From assembly GCF_014648675.1 (NCBI RefSeq), contig NZ_BMRO01000002.1:540355-604354 (forward strand): a DNA stretch of 64,000 nt, in the 5' to 3' direction. Positions 58,491-64,000 of this stretch are shown in pieces. The notes beneath the pieces were generated by a model. The model searched no databases, had not been told where the DNA came from, and worked only from the letters and a program-made list of their open reading frames with translations. Source of the stretch: Actinomadura livida (GTDB lineage: Bacteria; Actinomycetota; Actinomycetes; Streptosporangiales; Streptosporangiaceae). The translations under genes and the position numbers were made by a program. Numbering within the stretch: position 1 is the stretch's first letter; each line of letters opens with the position of its first letter.

Positions 58491-60089
58491 TCACGCGAGC
58501 GCCACCAGATCGGCAAACTCGTCACTCCAGATGTCTTCCACCCCATCCGGCAGCAAAATCACTCTTTCCGGTGCGAGCGCCTCCACGGCCCCCTCGTCGT
58601 GGGTCACCAGGACGATGGCCCCGGCGAACGTCCGCAGCGCGCCCAGGATCTCCTGGCGGCTGGCGGGATCGAGGTTGTTGGTGGGCTCGTCGAGCAGCAG
58701 GACGTTCGCGCTGGACACCACGAGCATCGCCAGTGCCAGCCGGGTCTTCTCGCCGCCGGACAGCACGCCCGCGGGCTTGTCGACGTCGTCGCCGGAGAAC
58801 AGGAACGAGCCCAGGATCTTGCGGACCTCGACGGGCGCCATGCCGGGCGCGGCCGACTGCATGTTCTCCAGGACGGACCGGCCGACGTCCAGGGTCTCGT
58901 GCTCCTGGGCGTAGTAGCCGACGCGCAGTCCGTGCCCGGCCACGACCGACCCGGTGTCGGGCTCGTCGACGCCCGCCAGCAGGCGCAGGAGGGTCGTCTT
59001 GCCCGCGCCGTTCAGGCCCAGGACGACCACGCGGCTGCCCCGGTCGACGGCGAGGTCCACGTCGGTGAAAATCTCCAAAGATCCGTACGATTTCGACAAA
59101 CCCTCCGCGGTGAGGGGGGTCTTGCCGCACGGTGCCGGATCCGGGAAGCGGATTTTGGCGACCTTGTCGGCCTGCCGTTCGCCCTCCACGCCCGCGAGGA
59201 GCTGCCGGGCGCGCCGGTCCATCTGCTGCGCCGCCTTCGCCTTCGTGGCCTTGGCGCGCATCTTGTCGGCCTGGGACAGCAGTGCCGACGCCTGCCGCTG
59301 CGCGTTGGCCGTCTCGCGCTTGCGGCGCCGCTCGTCGGTCTCGCGCTGCTCCAGGTACTTCTTCCAGCCGACGTTGTAGATGTCGATCACGCTGCGGTTG
59401 GCGTCCAGGTGGAACACCCGGTTCACGACCGCGTCCAGCAGCTCGACGTCGTGGCTGATGACGACGAGCCCGCCCTGGTGGCCCTTCAGGAAGTCGCGGA
59501 GCCAGACGATGGAGTCGGCGTCCAGGTGGTTGGTCGGCTCGTCCAGCAGGAGGGTGTCGGCGCCGGAGAACAGGATGCGCGCCAGCTCCACCCGGCGCCG
59601 CTGGCCGCCCGACAGCGTCCCGAGGGGCTGGGTCATCACCCGGTCGGGCAGGCCGAGGCTGGAGGCGATCGAGGCGGCCTCGGCCTCGGCGGAGTAGCCG
59701 CCGAGCACGTGCAGCCGCTCCTCCAGCCGGCCGTAGCGGCGGACGGCCTTGTCGCGGTCGGCGCCCGCCGCGGACGCCATCGCGTCCTCGGCGGCGCGCA
59801 GCTGCCGGATGACCTCGTCCAGCCCGCGGGCGGACAGGATCCGGTCGCGGGCCAGCTCGGCGAGGTCGACGTCGCGGGGGTCCTGCGGGAGGTAGCCGAT
59901 GGTGCCGGAGGAGGTCACGGCCCCCTGCGCGGGCAGGGCCTCCCCGGCCAGCACCCTGGTGAGGGTGGTCTTGCCCGCGCCGTTGCGGCCGACGAAGCCC
60001 ACCCGGTCGCCGGGGTTGACCCGGAACGTGGCGGATTCGATCAGCAGCCTCGGCCCGGCGCGCAGCTCGATGTCTTTCGCGATGATCAC
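58491..60089 (-). CDS. ABC-F family ATPase
   Basis: 532 residues with two ATPase domains and no membrane part. Walker A motifs are GRNGAGKTT and GLNGAGKTT; signature motifs are LSGGQRRR and LSGGEKTR; Walker B sites read TLLLDEPTNHLD and VLLLDEPTNNLD. The linker (about 240-310) is rich in Arg, Lys and Gln, as in ribosome-binding ABC-F proteins that promote translation or protect against antibiotics. I chose the GTG at 60089 with GGGGAG 10 bases upstream. It lacks a C-terminal extension. Confidence 0.92.
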   Translation of the reverse strand: MIIAKDIELRAGPRLLIESATFRVNPGDRVGFVGRNGAGKTTLTRVLAGEALPAQGAVTSSGTIGYLPQDPRDVDLAELARDRILSARGLDEVIRQLRAAEDAMASAAGADRDKAVRRYGRLEERLHVLGGYSAEAEAASIASSLGLPDRVMTQPLGTLSGGQRRRVELARILFSGADTLLLDEPTNHLDADSIVWLRDFLKGHQGGLVVISHDVELLDAVVNRVFHLDANRSVIDIYNVGWKKYLEQRETDERRRKRETANAQRQASALLSQADKMRAKATKAKAAQQMDRRARQLLAGVEGERQADKVAKIRFPDPAPCGKTPLTAEGLSKSYGSLEIFTDVDLAVDRGSRVVVLGLNGAGKTTLLRLLAGVDEPDTGSVVAGHGLRVGYYAQEHETLDVGRSVLENMQSAAPGMAPVEVRKILGSFLFSGDDVDKPAGVLSGGEKTRLALAMLVVSSANVLLLDEPTNNLDPASRQEILGALRTFAGAIVLVTHDEGAVEALAPERVILLPDGVEDIWSDEFADLVALA

Positions 60090-60353
60090 AGTGACAGGGC
60101 TCCCCTGACGGACGGCTCGGAGGACAGGCACGAAGAAGCGCGCCTCTCGGTCCTGGACGACCGGGGCGCGCTGGGGCGCACTGTCAGTTCGGGAGCGGAA
60201 CCATCCGCCCAGTGTACGCGACCGCGGCCCGCTCCCCGCCCGGCGAGCGGGCGCCCGTGGCCTGTCCCGGCAAGATCGATGTGTGAAGCCGCAGCCCGGG
60301 GCCAGGATGAGGGGCGGGGGCGAGCGACGGACGCCACGGGGAGTGTGAGCGAG

Positions 60354-61148
60354 ATGACGCAGGTCACGAGCAATCCGCCGGAGGGGACGCCGAACTGGCT
60401 CGACATCGGCGTCCCGGACATCGAGCGGGCCAAGGCGTTCTACGGGACGCTCCTCGGCTGGGAGTTCCAGGACTCGGGCCCCGAGGCGGGCCACTACAAC
60501 CAGTGCACGCTGCGCGGGATGCCCGTCGCCGGGATGATGCAGAACCCGGAGGACCAGCCCGACGTGTACTGGTGGTCGGTCTATTTCGCCGCCGACGACT
60601 GCGACGCCGTCGTCCAGCGCGCCACGGAGGCCGGCGCGGAGGTCGTCGTCCCGGCCATGGACGTGATGGACCTCGGCCGAATGGCCATCCTCAAGGATCC
60701 GCAGGGCGGGCACTTCGCCCTATGGGAGGGCCGGGCGCACCACGGGTCGGAGATCGTGAACGAGCCGGGGTCGTTCGTCTGGAACGAACTGGTCACGCCC
60801 GACCTGGAGCCCGCCGCCGAGTTCTACGGGGCGCTGTTCGGGTTCGAGACGGAGCCGATGCCGGGCGACATGGAGTACGCCGTCCTGCGCCGCCCCGACG
60901 GCCGCTACGTCGGCGGCGTCGAGGGCGGGCGGGGGCTCGTCCTCGGGGGCGGCGGCGACCCGGTCCCGTCCTGGACGACGACGTTCGCGGTCGAGGACGC
61001 CGACGCGGCGGTCCGCGCGGTCCGGGACGGCGGCGGCACGGTCGACGCGGAGCCGCAGGACAGCCCGTACGGCCGGTACGCCTCCGTCCGCGACCCGTTC
61101 GGGGTGCCGTTCAACGTGATGAAGCCCGCGCCCGAATCGGGGACGTGA
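60354..61148 (+). CDS. Protein with two VOC (glyoxalase-like) domains
   Basis: 264 residues. Two repeats of the vicinal oxygen chelate fold: NWLDIGVPDIERAKAFYGTL to KDPQGGHFALWEG, and FVWNELVTPDLEPAAEFYGA to RDPFGVPFNVM. Such pairs occur in the glyoxalase/bleomycin resistance superfamily. The canonical metal-binding Glu is absent from the end of the first domain beyond LWEG, so activity cannot be inferred. The ATG at 60354 has GGGGAG ten bases upstream; a GTG nine bases earlier is the alternative. Divergent from the ABC-F gene. Confidence 0.85.
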   Translation: MTQVTSNPPEGTPNWLDIGVPDIERAKAFYGTLLGWEFQDSGPEAGHYNQCTLRGMPVAGMMQNPEDQPDVYWWSVYFAADDCDAVVQRATEAGAEVVVPAMDVMDLGRMAILKDPQGGHFALWEGRAHHGSEIVNEPGSFVWNELVTPDLEPAAEFYGALFGFETEPMPGDMEYAVLRRPDGRYVGGVEGGRGLVLGGGGDPVPSWTTTFAVEDADAAVRAVRDGGGTVDAEPQDSPYGRYASVRDPFGVPFNVMKPAPESGT

Positions 61149-61196
61149 CCGGGCGGGCGCCCGGCCGCGTCCCCCGGCCCGGTCAGCTCCGCCCGG

Positions 61197-61958
61197 TCAG
61201 CTCTGACGCTCGGCCGCGAGCCGCTGGGTGATCGTCTGGTGGAGCCGCTGGAGCCCGGACGTGCCGACCAGCCCGATCTGGCCTTCGAGGTCGCGCAGCA
61301 GGACGTCCTCGTTCATCACGACCTCCGACGACTGCATCAGCACGGTGCCGGCGCCGGTGAAGTCGAACTGGTGCTCCTCGCCGGACCGCCCGCCGATCCC
61401 GAACGCCATCCGGGCGGCGCCGAACGCGCCGCGCATGTAGGTGTGGTCGTAGTGGTGGCACGGCGAGGGGCAGTCGGCCCAGCCGAGCAGCGCCTGCGGG
61501 TCGACCCTGATCGGCGGCTCGACGAAGTGGACGGGGCCGTTGGAGGCCGCCACGAACCGCCCCGTGCCGATCAGCGTCAGGAACCCGGGGATGATCGACT
61601 GCTTGAGCTCCAGGCCCGGCTCGAAGGCCAGCAGGTTCCCGGCCCGGACGGTGAGGTTGCCGTCGTCGAGATCGAAGGAGTTGACGTCGAACCCGCGGTC
61701 GGCGAGGACGAGCTTGCCCTGCCCCTGAGCGACGATCCAGTCCTGCGCGTACAGCGGGGAGTTGAAGGTGTGCGCGACCAGGGAGTCCAGCGGCCCCGCC
61801 GACAGCGCCTCGAACCTGATCTGCCCGTAGTAGGCGATCATCTTGCCCTTCTGCGCGAACCACTGACCGTTGAGGTCGACGCTGAAGGCGTAGGGGTTGA
61901 CGTTGTCGTTGGACGGGAGCGTCCCGGCGTTCCAGGTCTGCGTGCCGAACATGCCCAC
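61197..61958 (-). CDS. AIM24 family protein (third of a set of three)
   Basis: 253 residues. The AIM24 domain is a beta-rich TRAP-like fold; FAQKGKMIAYYGQIRFEAL, GQGKLVLADRG and FEPGLELKQSIIPGFLTLIG are visible. A cluster CPSPCHHYDHTYMRG includes Cys and His residues that are not present in the other two copies. The GTG at 61958 has GAGGAAG upstream, and it follows the previous paralogue by three bases. The yeast namesake affects mitochondrial biogenesis; the bacterial function is unknown. Confidence 0.85.
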   Translation of the reverse strand: MGMFGTQTWNAGTLPSNDNVNPYAFSVDLNGQWFAQKGKMIAYYGQIRFEALSAGPLDSLVAHTFNSPLYAQDWIVAQGQGKLVLADRGFDVNSFDLDDGNLTVRAGNLLAFEPGLELKQSIIPGFLTLIGTGRFVAASNGPVHFVEPPIRVDPQALLGWADCPSPCHHYDHTYMRGAFGAARMAFGIGGRSGEEHQFDFTGAGTVLMQSSEVVMNEDVLLRDLEGQIGLVGTSGLQRLHQTITQRLAAERQS

Positions 61959-61961
61959 GGG

Positions 61962-62615
61962 TCAGATCTTCCTCTCGCTGGCCTGGACGTAGACGACGCC
62001 GTTGCCGCTCAGCTGGAGCTGGAAGCCCTCGCCTGAGCCCCGCCCGATCATCTCGCGCAGCCCCACCGCCGTCGTGAGCCTGTTCTCCACCTGGCCGCGG
62101 TGCGCGACGTACGCCTGCGGGTCGACGTGCACGGGGCGCTGCGGGCTGATCGGCATCTCCATCACGCCGCCGTGCGACAGCAGCGCGCAGGAGCCGTGGC
62201 CCATGAGCGTCGTGGTGAACAGGCCCTGCCCGGTGACCGCGCCCCGGACCATGCCTCGCACACCGCCCTGCTCGCCCATGAACATCGTCCCCACCTGGAG
62301 GGACGCGTCGTGGACCAGGAGCCGGTCGGCCTCCGCGTAGAGGGTGTCGGCGCCGTGCAGGTCGACGACCGTGATCTCCAGCCCGCCGTGGCCGAACAGC
62401 ACGCTCCCGTGGCCGGTGACGTGCATCATCGCGGTGCGCTCGCCGGCGACGGCGCGCCCGATCGTGCCGCCGATGCCCTGCCCGGCGGTCGTGGACGGGG
62501 CGAACGACACCTGCCCCGTGTAGCCGAGCATGGCCCCGCGCTTGCTGTAGACCTCCTGGCCAGGCCCGATCGGCACCTGGAGCATCTTCGAGTTGATCGC
62601 TTGATAGCCCGGCAT
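61962..62615 (-). CDS. AIM24 family protein (second of three)
   Basis: 217 residues. NSKMLQVPIGPGQEVYSKRG starts the domain, followed by MLGYTGQVSFAP, VTGHGSVLFGHGG and the repeated GQGLFTTTLMGHGSCALLSH. The C-terminus reads GNGVVYVQASERKI, which corresponds to GHGLVYVQPSERGG in the next paralogue. The GGGAGG site precedes the ATG. Part of a three-gene operon. Confidence 0.87.
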   Translation of the reverse strand: MPGYQAINSKMLQVPIGPGQEVYSKRGAMLGYTGQVSFAPSTTAGQGIGGTIGRAVAGERTAMMHVTGHGSVLFGHGGLEITVVDLHGADTLYAEADRLLVHDASLQVGTMFMGEQGGVRGMVRGAVTGQGLFTTTLMGHGSCALLSHGGVMEMPISPQRPVHVDPQAYVAHRGQVENRLTTAVGLREMIGRGSGEGFQLQLSGNGVVYVQASERKI

Positions 62616-62671
62616 CTATACCTCCCGAGGGGGGACGACCCCCCACGCCCCCCGAGCCGACTCCGTCGGCA

Positions 62672-63310
62672 TCAGATCTCCAGAATCCCACCGCGTTCAG
62701 AGGGCTGTACGTACACCAGCCCGTGTCCTGAGTACCGGAACTGCACGCTCTCCCCCGACCCCTGACCGAGCACCGTGCGCCAGTTGACGTCGGTGACAAC
62801 GTCCTGCTGGAGCTGCCCGTGATGGCAGACGTAGGCGTGGGGGTCGACGCACAGCGGCATCTGGGGCGTCACCTCCAGGGCGATCGCCGCCCCGTCCGAG
62901 AGGATCGCGACCGTCCCGTGCCCGTCGACCTTGGTCGTGGCGAGCCCCTGGCCGGTCCCCATCCCCCGCAATCCGACGAAGTGGACCCCGGTCTGCAGGG
63001 TCCCCTCAAGGGCCAGGAGGCTCTCCGACTCCACGTACAGCGTGTCACCGGTGAGCTGGACGAGCGTCACCTCGGCCGCCTCGCTCGCCAGGTACACCGT
63101 GCCGTGCCCGGTGACCTCCATCAGGGTCATGCCCTCACCGGCGATCCTGCGCTTGAGGGCGCCGCGCAGGCCCTCTCCGCCCGTCATGCCCTGCCGCTTG
63201 AACGCCATCTCGCCCTCGTAGGCGACCATGGACCCGTTCAGCGCCCTGATGGTCTCGCCGGCGAGGTCGACGGCGAGCATCTTCGAGCCGTTCATCCGAA
63301 ATTGCGCCAC
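62672..63310 (-). CDS. AIM24 family protein (first of three)
   Basis: 212 residues. The GTG at 63310 gives MAQFRMNGSKMLAVDLAGET, which agrees with the start I know from related proteins, although no clear ribosome-binding site is visible. LNGSMVAYEGEMAFKRQGMT and TGHGTVYLASEAAEVTL mark the AIM24 fold. It is the promoter-proximal member of the operon and is divergent from a small membrane protein. The three paralogues share perhaps a third of their residues and probably form one complex. Confidence 0.87.
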   Translation of the reverse strand: MAQFRMNGSKMLAVDLAGETIRALNGSMVAYEGEMAFKRQGMTGGEGLRGALKRRIAGEGMTLMEVTGHGTVYLASEAAEVTLVQLTGDTLYVESESLLALEGTLQTGVHFVGLRGMGTGQGLATTKVDGHGTVAILSDGAAIALEVTPQMPLCVDPHAYVCHHGQLQQDVVTDVNWRTVLGQGSGESVQFRYSGHGLVYVQPSERGGILEI

Positions 63311-63377
63311 GAAGCGAGAAGATACAGGCCCGGCGCGTTGAGGGACGCCCTGAGCTCGGATCGGAGAGGATGGCACC

Positions 63378-63773
63378 ATGTGGATCGCTCCCGAACGCCG
63401 CAGTCTCGGCCGGTGGGCCGTACCCGGGATCGTGCTGAGCGCCGGGGTCGTGGTCGGGGCCGTGCTCGCCGCCGACGGGCGGTCCGGGACGGCCCTCGTC
63501 GCGCTGGCCGCGCTCGCCGGCTACGCGGCCTACCTCGCCTACCGGCGCAACGAGCCCGCGCTGCCGCTCAGCGAGGGCTTCGGATCCGGCACCCGGGCCC
63601 GCGCGCACCTGCGCGCCGCCGCGATGACCGGGGACGTGCTGACCGTCGCGGTCGTCGGCGCGCTGATCGTCCAGGCGCTGCGCGGCGCCGACATCACCGC
63701 CTACGCGTGGCTGGCCGCCCTGGCGGGCGTCACCTACCTCCTGTCCGCCCTCGCCGGCGGCCGGGGCCTGTGA
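63378..63773 (+). CDS. Small membrane protein
   Basis: 131 residues with four hydrophobic segments (WAVPGIVLSAGVVVGAVLAA, VALAALAGYAAYLAY, VLTVAVVGALIVQAL, WLAALAGVTYLLSALAGG) separated by short polar loops, one with YRRNEPALPLSEGFGSGTRA. The family is not recognised with certainty. It is divergent from the AIM24 operon and convergent with the LuxR-type gene. The ATG at 63378 follows GGAGAGGAT. Confidence 0.78.
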   Translation: MWIAPERRSLGRWAVPGIVLSAGVVVGAVLAADGRSGTALVALAALAGYAAYLAYRRNEPALPLSEGFGSGTRARAHLRAAAMTGDVLTVAVVGALIVQALRGADITAYAWLAALAGVTYLLSALAGGRGL

Positions 63774-63824
63774 GCCGGACGGACTCCCCGCCGCGCTGAG
63801 ATGGTTTCTGCGGCGCCGGCCGCG

Positions 63825-64000
63825 TCAGGGGATCTCTCGGGAAGGGGCCGCCCCCGAAATGCCGGGCAGGGCCGTCTCCTGGGCGAGGATGGCCGCCTGG
63901 ACGCGGCTGGCGAGCCCGAGTTTTCCGAGGATGCGGCTCACGTGCGTCTTGGTGGTGGTCTCGGCCATCCGCAGCCTGTCCGCGATCTGCCCGTTCGACA
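63825..64000 (-). CDS. LuxR-type response regulator, C-terminal fragment
   Basis: The window ends inside this gene; 58 codons remain. SNGQIADRLRMAETTTKTHV and SRILGKLGLASRVQAAI form the second half of a LuxR/NarL-type helix-turn-helix, the DNA-binding end of two-component response regulators. The final 20 residues (ETALPGISGAAPSREIP) are not conserved. The receiver domain and any partner kinase gene should lie to the right of the window. Confidence 0.88.
   Translation of the reverse strand, partial: SNGQIADRLRMAETTTKTHVSRILGKLGLASRVQAAILAQETALPGISGAAPSREIP

Noticed and set aside
1..64000. CRISPR array
   Set aside because: No set of evenly spaced identical repeats was seen anywhere; the only tandem repeat has two diverged units.
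1..64000. Insertion sequences, prophage or integrative element
   Set aside because: No transposase, integrase, recombinase or phage structural gene was recognised, and tRNA-Sec is not followed by a repeat of its 3' end.

Overview
The window is about 64 kb of very GC-rich chromosomal DNA with strong codon-position bias and many GTG/TTG starts. It looks like a filamentous actinomycete. The gene set fits the Streptosporangiales/Thermomonosporaceae (for example Actinomadura): an InhA-type enoyl-ACP reductase with FabG, a TldD/TldE pair, fused IcmF, a MocR regulator with a YczE membrane protein, an EphD-like hydrolase-reductase fusion, and the short basic HTH protein common in actinobacteria. The genus is an inference; there is no rRNA to test it. 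No prophage, IS element, CRISPR array or large biosynthetic cluster was seen, so this is mostly housekeeping and accessory metabolism.

Layout. 0-9.5 kb: a truncated membrane protein, an aldo/keto reductase, a catalytically degenerate RecD2-like protein, a secreted Pro-rich protein, a non-coding tandem repeat, fabG-fabI, tldD-tldE, dodecin and a DUF3099 membrane protein. 9.8-10.0 kb: a strong candidate small RNA of three perfect hairpins whose loops all carry CCCCCGT (6C-RNA-like). 10.6-15.6 kb: a membrane-anchored solute-binding/VWA protein, then an acyl-CoA dehydrogenase-SDR-TetR operon. 15.6-20.2 kb: a B12-receptor-like protein and fused isobutyryl-CoA mutase (icmF), divergent from a MarR regulator with a conspicuous TTGGA/TCCAA operator. 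20.3-24.5 kb: tryptophan 2,3-dioxygenase and kynurenine 3-monooxygenase, an MFS exporter and two small proteins. 24.2-30.2 kb: molybdenum cofactor genes (DUF6457, mobA, moaA), a lipase-like hydrolase, rtcB and selB. 30.3-38 kb: MarR/MFS pair, prpE, a GlsB-like protein, selD, a long-chain acyl-CoA synthetase and tRNA-Sec. 38-45.5 kb: sulfotransferase, DUF4333 lipoprotein, fdhD, diiron-like membrane protein, EphD-like fusion, FAD oxidoreductase and CBS protein. 45.5-64 kb: MocR/YczE, glycerate kinase, LD-carboxypeptidase, sirtuin, a second sulfotransferase, ABC exporter, secreted X-Pro peptidase, enoyl-CoA hydratase, HTH protein, ABC-F protein, double-VOC protein, three AIM24 paralogues and a truncated LuxR-type regulator.

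How the genes fit together. moaA, mobA, fdhD, selB, selD and tRNA-Sec are what a selenocysteine/molybdenum formate dehydrogenase needs, spread over about 16 kb without the enzyme itself and without selA. The most striking observation is that this SelB lacks its whole switch I segment and the catalytic PGH histidine, so selenocysteine decoding here may be decaying or altered. A second theme is short/branched acyl-CoA metabolism: acyl-CoA dehydrogenase, SDR, icmF, prpE, acyl-CoA synthetase and enoyl-CoA hydratase. A third is enzyme folds that have lost catalytic residues: the RecD2-like protein, SelB and the SDR half of the EphD-like fusion.
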